The notes under the pieces are model-generated. The model worked only from the letters and a program-made list of their open reading frames with translations. It was not told the DNA's origin and searched no databases. The translations under genes were made by a program, and so were the position numbers. A DNA stretch of 64,000 nucleotides from Actinomycetota bacterium. GTDB taxonomy: Bacteria; Actinomycetota; Actinomycetes; Nanopelagicales; Nanopelagicaceae. The stretch spans positions 51,261 through 115,260 of the forward strand of contig JAPLBE010000012.1 in assembly GCA_026392935.1 (NCBI GenBank), in the 5' to 3' direction. Position 1 is the stretch's first letter. The number at the start of each line of letters is the position of its first letter. This document shows positions 43,767 through 52,622 of this stretch, piece after piece.

Positions 43767-44852
43767 TTACTCCCCTGCATTATCTGGTGAGACACAGAGC
43801 GCCCCGTTAGTTTCGAATAAGAACATTCGGTTACCTGGAAGTTCAATTGAGATTGATTCACCGACCTTTACGTCATGAATTCCCTCCATTTGAAGTACTA
43901 CTTCACCAGCCGGAGTGTCAACGTAGACAAGAGTCTCTGATCCCGAAACTTCAACGAGTGAAATGGTTCCGTTCTCTGCTTTGCCACCAGATTTGCTAGT
44001 AACAATGTCATTTGCGCGAATTCCGACTTGGTAGCGGCCTTCTTTGACGTTCTTCATCTTCGTAGGAATTGGTTGTGAGTATCCACCCTCAAATTTCACT
44101 TCTCCAGCAGAAATTGAGACAGGCAAGATGCTCATTGGAGGATCGCTAATTACTCGAGCTACTGAAGTCGACAGAGGCTTCTCATAAACCTCAGTTGGGC
44201 TACCGAATTGAATAATTCTTCCTTCATGCAGAACAAGAATCTCAGCACCAAGAATAAGCGCCTCAGGAGGTTCAGTGGTTGCATAGATTGTGACTGCATC
44301 TGCCTGCGAGTTAAAGATCTCTTTAAACTCAACTCGCAATTGTTCGCGAAGCTTGTAGTCAAGGTTCATGAGTGGCTCATCAAGAAGCATGATTCGAGAT
44401 TTGCGTGCTAGTGATCGGGCTAGTGCAACGCGCTGTTGCTGACCACCAGATAACTGAGCTGGCTTGCGATCAATGTAGTCATTGAGGCCAACTTTATTAA
44501 TTGAGGCAAGAGCGAGTTCGCGTGCCTCTGGCTTTGATAAGCCCTTGCGCAATAGAGGGAACTCCACATTTTGAAGCACAGACTTATTTGGGTAGTTGAT
44601 AAATTGCTGATACACCACGGCTACATCGCGTTCCCAGATTGGCTGGCTATCAAGATTTTCACCGTTCATGGTTATCTCGCCACTGGTGATTGGCAGAAGG
44701 CCCGCAATAGCGCGCATCAGCGAAGTTTTACCCGATGTTGTACGCCCAATGAGAATGTAGATGCGCCCAGGCTTAAATTCAAAGGAGATATCGTCGAGGA
44801 TAACTCCATCTTTATCGCTGACTACAGAGACATTTTTAAGTATTAGAGACAC
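43767..44852 (-). CDS. ABC transporter ATPase, GlpS-like
   Basis: 361 residues from a GTG at 44852, which has GAAGGG 6 nt upstream and follows the permease stop by 10 nt; a longer ATG start (44909) would overlap that gene. GlpS hallmarks are clear: VVYQQFINYPNKSV, signature LSGGQQQRVALARSLA, LLDEPLMNLDYKLREQLR, IYATTEPPEALILGA and ISDPPMSILP, with Walker A IGRTTSGKTSL. C-terminal TOBE domain. Energises the importer together with the GlpT-like subunit. Confidence 0.9.
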   Translation of the reverse strand: MSLILKNVSVVSDKDGVILDDISFEFKPGRIYILIGRTTSGKTSLMRAIAGLLPITSGEITMNGENLDSQPIWERDVAVVYQQFINYPNKSVLQNVEFPLLRKGLSKPEARELALASINKVGLNDYIDRKPAQLSGGQQQRVALARSLARKSRIMLLDEPLMNLDYKLREQLRVEFKEIFNSQADAVTIYATTEPPEALILGAEILVLHEGRIIQFGSPTEVYEKPLSTSVARVISDPPMSILPVSISAGEVKFEGGYSQPIPTKMKNVKEGRYQVGIRANDIVTSKSGGKAENGTISLVEVSGSETLVYVDTPAGEVVLQMEGIHDVKVGESISIELPGNRMFLFETNGALCVSPDNAGE

Positions 44853-44862
44853 TTGTAACCCT

Positions 44863-45699
44863 TCATCGAACTGCTCCGCCAAGGCTTCCACGAGATAAGA
44901 AGCGTTCAATTACAAAAGCTAAACCAACCAATGGAATGATTGAGAAGACTGTTGAGGCCGCCAAGATCCAGTAAGGAGTCACGGTTCCGTTTAGTGCAAT
45001 CACAGCAACAGGAAGTGTTAACACCTTGGTAGCGGTGAGTGTAAGTGCGAAGAAGATATCGTTCCATCCGAAGATGACACAGAACATTCCAGCAACAGTA
45101 AGGCCTGGCTTGGAAAGCGGAAGAATTGTTCTAAAGAATGCTTGAATCGGATTACATCCTTCGAGCATCGCCATCTCATCAATCTCACGTGGCAGTGCAT
45201 TAAAGAAGTCGACCATCAGCCACACAACGATAGGCATCAGCCCTGATGTGAGAACAAGAATCAATCCCAAGTGAGTATCAAGAAGTCGAAGCTGCTTAAG
45301 AACTAGGAAGAATGGAATCGCTAGAACCACAGGCGGCATGATGCGTTGTGAAACAAAGAAGAAGATGATGTCTGCATTGGAATACTTCTTCCAACCATAG
45401 GTAAAACGTGAGAGTCCGTATGCAGCAAGTGATCCGAATGCAACTGAAATTGCTGTCGCACCAGCTGTAACAATAAAGCTGTTGAGCGTTGGTGTCAGCA
45501 AATTAGTCAATGAATCTGGGCCAGGAAGGATTGCCTTCCAACCTGTGAGCACTGGCTGGAACTCTAGCCAAGGGATAAAGGTGGCTCCATTTACAACTGC
45601 AGCCTCTGGTTTAAAGCTTGTTGTAATCGCCCACATGATTGGGAAAAGTACGAAGAGACTCCAGATTGTAATGAAGGTTGCTTTTAAAACTTTATACAT
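44863..45699 (-). CDS. ABC transporter permease, MalG/GlpQ-like
   Basis: 278 residues, six membrane segments, with the cytoplasmic EAA-type loop MLEGCNPIQAFFRTILPLSKPG that docks to the ATPase. GGGGA-type ribosome site before ATG. Forms the channel with the permease encoded just upstream. Order binding protein-permease-permease-ATPase-ATPase is that of glycerol-type importers. Confidence 0.92.
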   Translation of the reverse strand: MYKVLKATFITIWSLFVLFPIMWAITTSFKPEAAVVNGATFIPWLEFQPVLTGWKAILPGPDSLTNLLTPTLNSFIVTAGATAISVAFGSLAAYGLSRFTYGWKKYSNADIIFFFVSQRIMPPVVLAIPFFLVLKQLRLLDTHLGLILVLTSGLMPIVVWLMVDFFNALPREIDEMAMLEGCNPIQAFFRTILPLSKPGLTVAGMFCVIFGWNDIFFALTLTATKVLTLPVAVIALNGTVTPYWILAASTVFSIIPLVGLAFVIERFLSRGSLGGAVR

Positions 45700-45702
45700 C
45701 TT

Positions 45703-46572
45703 CTAGATCCCCTTCGGCTTGGATAGGCGAGCAAATACTTTTCCAATAATTGTCAGAGTTAGAATTGCCAGGATCAAATATGTGAGCGCCAAAGTTGATC
45801 CATATGCGATCTGGAAATCTTGCAAACTGCGTTGGAAGATATATGCAGCTGGTGTTTCCGTTGCATTTCCAGGCCCACCTCTAGTGAGGGTAAAGACTGA
45901 GTCGAAGATTTTCGATGCATCGATAAGACGAATCATGATTGCACCAATACTGATTGGGGCCATCATTGGGAAAGTTACACGGGCAAAGGTCTTCCAAGCG
46001 CTTGCGCCATCAATTGCAGCTGCCATGAATGGCTCTTTTGGAAGGCTAAGCAGTCCTGCCAGAAGAATCAAGAACATAAACGGGGTCCACTGCCACACTT
46101 CTGCAATCGTAATTGCGAAGTTTGCGGGACCACTTTCAGTAAGCCAATTAACTGGGTCTAGGCCAACACGGTTGAGAAGTCCATTGAGTGCGCCGATATC
46201 TTCAGTAAAGATTGAACGCCAGATGATCGCCATAAGTGACGGTGTTGTCATCATTGGAATCAACCAAAGAACTCGGAAGAAGCGGCGCGCTGCAATTCCC
46301 TTCCAGGCGAAGAGCGCGATTGCAAACCCAAGAACATATTGAATTGCTACAGTTAAAAATGAAAGATAGAAAAGTCGAAGTAGTGATCCCCAGTAACGGA
46401 CGTCTCTAGCCATCTCGCTCCAGTTTTCACCGCCTATAAAGTTGAGGCCAGATTGTGAAACGTTCCAGCTTGAGAAAGTCACACGGATCGTGAAGAGAAG
46501 CGGAAAGATAATAATCGCTATCAACAAAATTAAGCCGGGGAGTAAGAAGAACCGTGGGTAACCTTTTTTCAC
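45703..46572 (-). CDS. ABC transporter permease, MalF/GlpP-like
   Basis: 289 residues, six membrane segments, EAA loop AAAIDGASAWKTFARVTFPMM. Start is GTG at 46572 with GGAGAAAG upstream. 3 nt before the second permease. First gene after a hairpin that separates it from the highly expressed binding protein. Confidence 0.92.
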   Translation of the reverse strand: MKKGYPRFFLLPGLILLIAIIIFPLLFTIRVTFSSWNVSQSGLNFIGGENWSEMARDVRYWGSLLRLFYLSFLTVAIQYVLGFAIALFAWKGIAARRFFRVLWLIPMMTTPSLMAIIWRSIFTEDIGALNGLLNRVGLDPVNWLTESGPANFAITIAEVWQWTPFMFLILLAGLLSLPKEPFMAAAIDGASAWKTFARVTFPMMAPISIGAIMIRLIDASKIFDSVFTLTRGGPGNATETPAAYIFQRSLQDFQIAYGSTLALTYLILAILTLTIIGKVFARLSKPKGI

Positions 46573-46646
46573 TTAATCTTTCTCCACTTCCGCCACTAAT
46601 TGAGGGGGCAATAAAACCATCACAGAGGGCAATATGTAAAACTCAT

Positions 46647-46685
46647 AAGTGTCGCGCGGCCAAAAAATTTGACCGCGCGACACTT
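46647..46685 (-). terminator. hairpin between binding-protein and permease genes
   Basis: A perfect 13-bp stem (AAGTGTCGCGCGG with its complement) just behind the binding-protein stop and 75 nt before the permease start. There is no long T-run after it, so it is likelier an mRNA-stabilising element or partial terminator that keeps binding-protein mRNA more abundant than permease mRNA. Confidence 0.7.
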
Positions 46686-46698
46686 ACTTTGGAGCTAT

Positions 46699-48312
46699 TT
46701 ACTTGATGTTATCTTCGAGAGCAATCACGTTCTGGTATGCAGACTTCACCTTAGTGATGCCTACACGCTTTGTGATTGCGTTCCACTCTTTAGCAGCCTC
46801 ATCGAGAGCCTTCTGAGGTGTTGCTTGTCCAGCGAGCGCCTTAGCAACAGCATTTTCAAGTGCTGTCATGTAATCAGAAACGCCAGGAACGCGGAGGTCG
46901 AACACACGGTTGGTGTTCTTCTCGTAGTTCTGCATTGTTGCAAGCCATGAATCTACTGCTGGCTTACCCCAGTTCATTTCCTTTACCCAGAAGTCAGACT
47001 TGAAGTCTTCTGTGCGTGCTGGGTTTACACCCATATCTCCGATTGTGAGATCGAGCTTGTGGTTAGCTTGATTTCCCCAGAAGCAGAGGTAATCAAATGC
47101 CATCTGCTTTTGTGGTGATGCTGCTGTAACTGCTGATGACCAACCCCATGCGATGTATGGCGCATAGTTGATTCCACCCTTAGGTGTATCCCACTTCTTA
47201 GTAACACGGTTCCAGACTTTTTCAGCACCTGGAAGTGGTGCAGCCTTTACCTTGTTCTTGATTGGGCTTGTTGGCTCATTTGACTTAGACCATGCATCAT
47301 CCCATGTGTATGAAAGAAGTGAATCTCCGCGACCGAATGACTCGATCTCCTTTGAAAGGTCGAAGTTCTTTCCGCCGACTGGCATGTACTTAGTTGCGTC
47401 AACGAAGTCAGTTAGACCAGCAACGAAGCCTGGGTTGTTGACCTGTGGAACCATGTTCTCGTCGAACCAGAATCCACCCTTAACGTTTGGATTCTTTGCA
47501 TATGGAGCAACGCGGTCGATAAATGCACCGAACATGAGGCCACCCTTTTGAGTGATTTCAGTTGTTCCAGTGAACTTAACACCTGCAGGCTGACCAGCTG
47601 GCTTGTAGCCATTGAATGTCTTTGCGTGAAGGTTGTATTCCTTCCATGTCTTAGGGAATGCAAGATCCTTACCGGTCTTCTTCTTGTAGAAGGCCTTTGC
47701 TTCTGCATTCTCGTAAACATCAGTACGGTACTTGAGGAAGTGGCGATCGCCATCAATACCTACAAGCTTTGTATCTCCATCCCACTTGTAAAGTGCCTTG
47801 TAAAGAGGTGTGAGAGTTGCAAGTGAACCATTTCCCTTAGTGATTGAATCTGGAACCTTTGCGTAGTACTGCTGGAAATCACCGATCTGGTATGAACCAT
47901 TGAATACAACATCGTACTGATTTGTATCTGTCTGGTATGAACGAAGCTGCTTAGCGTAGAGGTCACCGAATGAGACGTGCTCAACTTCAACCTTTGCACC
48001 TGTGAGATCTTCGAACTGCTTTGCGTGAAGAGCTGTTGGCTTACCCATGTTAGGAATCGCGTGAGTTAGTACACGAAGAGTTTTGCCAGAGTAATCCTTC
48101 TTTGAAGTGTTGTACCAAGAGCAAGAGTCGTCGCCATCTTTTGTGGTTGCAACGTTTGCATACTCAGCACCGTAAGAAGCATATGAAACTTCTTGGCCTT
48201 GCGTACGTGTGACTTTGCCACCTGCAGATGCAGGTGCGATTACTACAACTGAGGCAGCCAGAACAACTGGAAGTCCAACAGCTAGTAATGACTTAACTTT
48301 CTTTGTGAACAT
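46699..48312 (-). CDS. extracellular solute-binding protein of glycerol-type importer (GlpV-like)
   Basis: 537 residues, much longer than common sugar-binding proteins and in the size range of GlpV. Signal peptide (FTKKVKSLLAVGLPVVL..., cleavage about ASA|GGKV); no lipobox. Family 1 extracellular binding-protein features: TLRVLTHAIPNMGKPTALHAKQFEDLTGAKVEVEH pattern read as strand-helix-strand, YDVVFNGSYQIGD, and a GINYAPYIAWGWSS ligand cleft region. ATG at 48312 with AAAGGA upstream; a longer frame to 48360 lacks support. Substrate could be glycerol or another small polyol; inference from the ATPases only. Confidence 0.9.
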   Translation of the reverse strand: MFTKKVKSLLAVGLPVVLAASVVVIAPASAGGKVTRTQGQEVSYASYGAEYANVATTKDGDDSCSWYNTSKKDYSGKTLRVLTHAIPNMGKPTALHAKQFEDLTGAKVEVEHVSFGDLYAKQLRSYQTDTNQYDVVFNGSYQIGDFQQYYAKVPDSITKGNGSLATLTPLYKALYKWDGDTKLVGIDGDRHFLKYRTDVYENAEAKAFYKKKTGKDLAFPKTWKEYNLHAKTFNGYKPAGQPAGVKFTGTTEITQKGGLMFGAFIDRVAPYAKNPNVKGGFWFDENMVPQVNNPGFVAGLTDFVDATKYMPVGGKNFDLSKEIESFGRGDSLLSYTWDDAWSKSNEPTSPIKNKVKAAPLPGAEKVWNRVTKKWDTPKGGINYAPYIAWGWSSAVTAASPQKQMAFDYLCFWGNQANHKLDLTIGDMGVNPARTEDFKSDFWVKEMNWGKPAVDSWLATMQNYEKNTNRVFDLRVPGVSDYMTALENAVAKALAGQATPQKALDEAAKEWNAITKRVGITKVKSAYQNVIALEDNIK

Positions 48313-48560
48313 AAAATTCCTTTCAGGAATGTTTCTTACGAGAGTTTTAGAACGGCTCAATTAATAAATTAACTGAGGAACTACATTGCACACTTCACAC
48401 GATTCCCCCGAATGGGTTTCCCTACTCGGTCACTAATGAAGTGGCCCGATGTTAGATGAGTGCCACCCCTCAGACAACTTGATTTGGTAACAATTTAGTA
48501 ACGGTCACTCACGCTCAGAGAGGTGATTACCACCCAGTACGTAGGGCTTCCTCGCGTGCT

Positions 48561-49535
48561 TTAGATCTCCAGAATCAATTTGCCCACAGTGCCTCGCCCG
48601 GCCAAATCATCCTGTGCCTGGGCAGCGTCCTGGAGTCGATAGCTCTTGCCGATGCGCACGTGAAGCTTGCCGCTAGCTACCATCTCGAAAACTTCGCCTA
48701 AGCGAAGATCGAGTTCTTCTTTGGTTGCCACATAATGTCCCAACGTTGGGCGCGTTATGAATAGCGAACCTGAAGCGTTGAGCCTTTGCAGTTCAAACGG
48801 AGGCACTTGTCCACTTGCTGCACCAAAGAGAACCATCATTGAACGTGGTTTCAAGCTAGCCAAACTTTCGTCGAAGGTTGCTTTACCGACACCGTCATAG
48901 ACAACATCGACACCAGCTCCACCCGTAATTCGCTTGACTTCATCTTTGACACTGGCAGAGTCATAACGAATAACTTCGGTGACACCGGTATCTCTAATGA
49001 TCTTCTCTTTTGCATCTGTGGATGTCGTAGCAATGACTTTTCCGCCTTTAGCAAGAATCATCTGACAGAGCAGATTTCCGGTTCCACCTGCGGCAGCATG
49101 AACTAAAGCAGTGTGGCCTGGCTTAATTGGGAATGTGGAATTGACTAGGTAATGCGCAGTTGCACCTTGTAAGGCAACTGCTGCTGCAATTGTTAAATCA
49201 ATTCCGTCAGGTACATGTGCCAACTTTTCACTGGGAATAACTGCATACTCTGCATAGCTACCAAGTGCCATTGGCCAAGCGACTTTGTCACCTACGCGAA
49301 GGTTTGTAACGCCGTCACCTAATTTCTCAACTACTCCTGCACCTTCAACGCCCGGAGTAAAAGGGAGTGACATGTTGTAAACGCCGCCACCTTCACGCTG
49401 ATAAACATCGAGAAAGTTAACCCCAGCGGCCGCGATCTTTACTAGAACCTGGCCAGGTGCGGGTGAAGGAATCTCAGAGTCGACATGTTCTAGGACCTTA
49501 GAGTCACCAAAATTAGAAATCTGAATCTTTTTCAT
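48561..49535 (-). CDS. quinone oxidoreductase (zeta-crystallin-like MDR)
   Basis: 324 residues, NADPH-dependent MDR without zinc ligands: AAAGVNFLDVYQREG, TPGVEGAGVVEKLGDG, nucleotide motif LVHAAAGGTGNLLCQM, and VDVVYDGVGKATFDESLASL. ATG at 49535 with GGAGA upstream; an upstream in-frame ATG (49589) lies inside the terminator stem of the previous gene. Typical housekeeping detoxification of quinones or enals; may belong to the alcohol pathway next door. Confidence 0.92.
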   Translation of the reverse strand: MKKIQISNFGDSKVLEHVDSEIPSPAPGQVLVKIAAAGVNFLDVYQREGGGVYNMSLPFTPGVEGAGVVEKLGDGVTNLRVGDKVAWPMALGSYAEYAVIPSEKLAHVPDGIDLTIAAAVALQGATAHYLVNSTFPIKPGHTALVHAAAGGTGNLLCQMILAKGGKVIATTSTDAKEKIIRDTGVTEVIRYDSASVKDEVKRITGGAGVDVVYDGVGKATFDESLASLKPRSMMVLFGAASGQVPPFELQRLNASGSLFITRPTLGHYVATKEELDLRLGEVFEMVASGKLHVRIGKSYRLQDAAQAQDDLAGRGTVGKLILEI

Positions 49536-49568
49536 TACTTCTCCAATTTTCTCATCATTTTTCAGCGG

Positions 49569-49616
49569 TAAAATAAAATACAGGCCCACAAAATCGTGAA
49601 CCTGTATTTTATTTTA
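49569..49616 (-). terminator. intrinsic terminator of the alcohol dehydrogenase
   Basis: Perfect 16-bp stem TAAAATAAAATACAGG/CCTGTATTTTATTTTA with a 16-nt loop, directly behind the dehydrogenase stop at 49627 and T-rich at the 3' side. Confidence 0.85.
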
Positions 49617-49626
49617 TTAAGTCCTT

Positions 49627-50676
49627 TTACGGAATAAGAATCGCGCGACCCTTAACTTTTCCAGCATTGAGATCGTGGAGTGCTTTGTCGGCATCCTTGA
49701 GTGCATACTCAACTGTTGCAAGGTGAACCAAGCCACGATCTGCGAGTGACATAAGTTCGTTCAGATCTGCCCAAGTTCCAACAAGGTTTCCGATGATGTT
49801 CTTCTCACCTGTAATGAGATCCAACGCAGGAACAACGATGTTTTCTCCGTATCCAACAATGTGGTAATTACCACCTGCACGAGTCATATCGATGCCCTTC
49901 TTTGTTGAGCCCTTCTCGCCCACAAAGTCGATGACAGCTTCTGCGCCCTTGCCCTTAGTAATTTGCATAACGGCTTCTACTTCATTGCCATCCGCCTTTA
50001 CTAGGTGATCGGCGCCGCTCTCTTTAGCTAAACCAAGTGCCAATTCAGACTTATCGACAACGATAATTTCTGCTGCGCACATTGCCTTCAAGCACTGGAT
50101 ACCAATATGGCCAAGTCCACCAGCACCAATTGCAACAACGTACTGTCCTGGAAGAAGAACTTGAGCAGCACGCTTCGCAACGTGATACGCAGTTAATCCC
50201 GCATCAGCATATGCAGCTACAGCTTTTGGCTCGAGTGACTTTGGAAGTGCAACAACGTTACGAACAGAAGTAACAAGTGCTTCTGCGTATCCACCGTTCT
50301 CACTTACGCCAGGGAATGTTCCGCTGCCGTGCATATCGTGTCCACGACGATGTTCAATTTCAACACCAGAAGAAATACGTGGATGCAAAATTACTGGGTC
50401 ACCTTTTTTGAGACCTTCAACAGCTGATCCAACTTCTTCAATCCATCCTGCATTCTCGTGGCCCATGATGAACGGCAAGAGTCCCCCGTTGTCATCCATA
50501 CGTGAACGCCACTGACCTTCAATGATGTGAAGATCGGTGCGACACACACCTGCTCCACCAATTTTTACAAGCACATCTGTTGGCTTAGAAATCTTTGCAT
50601 CTGGAACATCTTCATGCTGCACCCAATTGGCGGCAGTTAAAGGTTCGTCATACTTATGGAGTACTTGAGCTTTCAT
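49627..50676 (-). CDS. NAD(P)-dependent alcohol dehydrogenase (MDR, GxCRTDLH type)
   Basis: 349 residues: catalytic zinc Cys in GAGVCRTDLHIIEGQW, GHENAGWIEEVG, Rossmann GAGGLGHIGIQ. The usual four structural-zinc cysteines are missing (DPVILHPRISSGVEI). Proteins with the CRTDLHIIxGQW segment occur in actinobacterial short-chain alcohol/propane oxidation clusters; with the amidohydrolase/DUF59 pair nearby this supports, without proving, an alcohol-oxidising role. Own terminator downstream. Confidence 0.9.
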   Translation of the reverse strand: MKAQVLHKYDEPLTAANWVQHEDVPDAKISKPTDVLVKIGGAGVCRTDLHIIEGQWRSRMDDNGGLLPFIMGHENAGWIEEVGSAVEGLKKGDPVILHPRISSGVEIEHRRGHDMHGSGTFPGVSENGGYAEALVTSVRNVVALPKSLEPKAVAAYADAGLTAYHVAKRAAQVLLPGQYVVAIGAGGLGHIGIQCLKAMCAAEIIVVDKSELALGLAKESGADHLVKADGNEVEAVMQITKGKGAEAVIDFVGEKGSTKKGIDMTRAGGNYHIVGYGENIVVPALDLITGEKNIIGNLVGTWADLNELMSLADRGLVHLATVEYALKDADKALHDLNAGKVKGRAILIP

Positions 50677-50776
50677 TACGTTGTATCCAATCGTTATTTA
50701 GATCGATGTGAAGTCCTGACGGGGGTGCAAGAACGGGCATAATGTACGCCAGCCTCGGAAATTGCTCAAGATTTAA

Positions 50777-51169
50777 TTAGGCTGACTTTACCGCAAAGAA
50801 TTCAACGGCAATTCCGCTGGGATCACGTGCTGTGACCGCCCACCCGTATGCGGGTTCTTCGAACGGGCCGTGTACATACCCGAGCTCTTCTAGCTTGGAC
50901 TTCCAAGCCAATACTTCTTCTTTATCCGCGCACCCTAAGCCGATGTGATCTAGTCCCACCCGCTCATGGTTGAATTTTTCACCCCGTGCGGTGTTGTTAT
51001 GCTCGGTAAATCCAAGAATGAGTCCCGAAGGCCACTGCGCACGCATTCTCTTCCAGGTAGCGCCGTCGCGATTGAGCAAGATGGCCTCGCCAAATAATCC
51101 TTGATACCACTTTAAGCTCTCTTCAATACTGACGACGGTCAAAGTCAGGTGATGAACTCTCGGTACCAC
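50777..51169 (-). CDS. VOC (glyoxalase/dioxygenase fold) protein
   Basis: 130 residues from a GTG at 51169 with a perfect GGAGG 5 nt upstream: VPRVHHLTLTV, SLKWYQGLFGEAI, VGLDHIGLGCADKEE, and ARDPSGIAVEFFAV with the metal Glu. Two beta-alpha-beta-beta-beta units, so a vicinal oxygen chelate enzyme or binding protein. An upstream ATG (51181) is possible. Shares a bidirectional promoter with the small membrane protein at 51210. Confidence 0.85.
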   Translation of the reverse strand: MVPRVHHLTLTVVSIEESLKWYQGLFGEAILLNRDGATWKRMRAQWPSGLILGFTEHNNTARGEKFNHERVGLDHIGLGCADKEEVLAWKSKLEELGYVHGPFEEPAYGWAVTARDPSGIAVEFFAVKSA

Positions 51170-51196
51170 TGTTGCCTCCATCGTAAAGTTTTGACC

Positions 51197-51203
51197 TATC
51201 ATA
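51197..51203. promoter_or_regulatory. overlapping divergent -10 hexamers (bidirectional promoter)
   Basis: TATCAT (51197-51202) on the plus strand stands 7 nt before the ATG at 51210; TATGAT on the minus strand (51203-51198) serves the VOC gene with a ~20 nt leader carrying GGAGG. The hexamers are offset by one base. Confidence 0.55.
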
Positions 51204-51209
51204 TTCCTC

Positions 51210-51392
51210 ATGAACAAAATTATTCTTAAGAAGGCTGGAAAATTCGGCTGGCTAGGCGCGATCATAACTTTGCTATTCACGCTTTTCTGGCCAGTGAGTG
51301 ACATCGTTCAGATTATTCTCAACACAGCGATTGGCTATGCAGTTGCGTTTCTCATCCGCATCATCAAAGGACTCTTCGAGAAAAAGGCTTAA
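51210..51392 (+). CDS. small membrane protein (60 residues)
   Basis: MNKIILKKAGKFGW then two hydrophobic helices (LGAIITLLFTLFWPV and IVQIILNTAIGYAVAFLI) and a lysine-rich end. Leaderless by its -10 at 7 nt. No homolog recognised. Lies between convergent and divergent genes. Confidence 0.65.
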   Translation: MNKIILKKAGKFGWLGAIITLLFTLFWPVSDIVQIILNTAIGYAVAFLIRIIKGLFEKKA

Positions 51393-51419
51393 GTTCTACC
51401 CACTTCTGGCCACGCGTTA

Positions 51420-52583
51420 CTAGATCTTTTCGCGACGTCCTGCTGTTGTTGCAATTCCTACTTGAAGCACTGAGAGTGCAACGAGGAAGAGCAAGCTGGT
51501 GTTCCAGTTATCGGTCACATTAAAGAGGAAACCTAAGATGAGTGGTGAGGTTGTCGCGAGCAGATAACCAATTGACTGCATCATGATTGACAGCGACTTT
51601 GTCTTCTCTGCATCTGCGCCTCTGAAAATCACGAGGAAGAGTGCGAGTGAGAAAGTCACATAAACACCAATATTTGCAGTGATTACCCAGATAACTAATC
51701 TCCATCCAGAATCAATCGAGATAGCCAGGTATGAAAGCGCAAGCAGGAGTGAGAACGCCATCAGTACTCCGCGCAGATCTTGGCTACGAGATGCGTAATG
51801 AGGAACCGCCAAGCTCAAGAGTGAACCGACCAAGGTAGCAATTGCTACCGTGGCGCTAGCTTCATTGAGCGTGAAATCCTTCGTTAACAAAATCGTAGGC
51901 AGCCATGTTGCTGAAGCGTAATGAATCATGTTTAGGAAACCGAAAAATAGTGTGATTGCCCAAGCTGTCTTGTTTTTAAAGAGTGGGTTAGACCAGAAAC
52001 TTCCTTCGCTCTCAACAACTGTAGGAGTTGATGACTTAGGCATCTTCAACCACCAATAGATAATTGAAATTATTCCGATTGCAATCCATGGGAACATGGA
52101 AAGTCTCCAGGAGAGCGATGATGCTGAAGCAAGGGGCGCGGTAATTGCTAAAGAAATCGAAGCACAGGTGCCCATGATTGCGGCATAGATACCGGTAACA
52201 AGCCCAGCGTTCTCCTTGTTATTTTCCTTTACCCACACTGGCAGCATGTAGTTCAAAATCGCTACCGAGATACCAAGAGTGATAGAGAAAATAAAGAGTG
52301 GCACTACGCCACCAGTGATTCGCAAAATCAGCGAGAGAGTTAAGACTGAGATTGCCAGGAAGATAATCTGGTTGGTATTCCCCAAGCGATTAACCCGGCG
52401 CATAAAGATTGCCGAGAGCGAGAAGAGAAGAAGTGGTCCCGATGCAAGAAGGGATTCAGAGAAGATACTTAAGTTGTACTCTTCTTTGAGAATCGGCAAT
52501 AGTGGCCCGATTAAGATCAGACCTGCGCGCATATTTACTGCGACAAGAAATATTGGAAGGCTTCGACGCACGGCTGTATTCAT
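51420..52583 (-). CDS. MFS transporter, CynX/NimT-like (copy 2)
   Basis: 387 residues, about 12 membrane segments. FLVAVNMRAGLILIGPLLPILKEEYNLS is typical of CynX/NimT-type transporters, as are LPVWVKENNKENAGLVTG and GIYAAIMGTC. Close paralog of the transporter immediately upstream (same segments in the same order), so a tandem duplication. Substrate unknown (family: cyanate, nitroimidazole export, other organic anions). Confidence 0.9.
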   Translation of the reverse strand: MNTAVRRSLPIFLVAVNMRAGLILIGPLLPILKEEYNLSIFSESLLASGPLLLFSLSAIFMRRVNRLGNTNQIIFLAISVLTLSLILRITGGVVPLFIFSITLGISVAILNYMLPVWVKENNKENAGLVTGIYAAIMGTCASISLAITAPLASASSLSWRLSMFPWIAIGIISIIYWWLKMPKSSTPTVVESEGSFWSNPLFKNKTAWAITLFFGFLNMIHYASATWLPTILLTKDFTLNEASATVAIATLVGSLLSLAVPHYASRSQDLRGVLMAFSLLLALSYLAISIDSGWRLVIWVITANIGVYVTFSLALFLVIFRGADAEKTKSLSIMMQSIGYLLATTSPLILGFLFNVTDNWNTSLLFLVALSVLQVGIATTAGRREKI

Positions 52584-52622
52584 TGGGCGATATTAACTAA
52601 AACCCTAAGAAAATCAATGACA

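Noticed and set aside
48361..48560. Riboswitch or small RNA before the binding-protein gene
   Set aside because: The 200 nt contain only short imperfect repeats and no convincing conserved structure or T-run; probably just promoter DNA.
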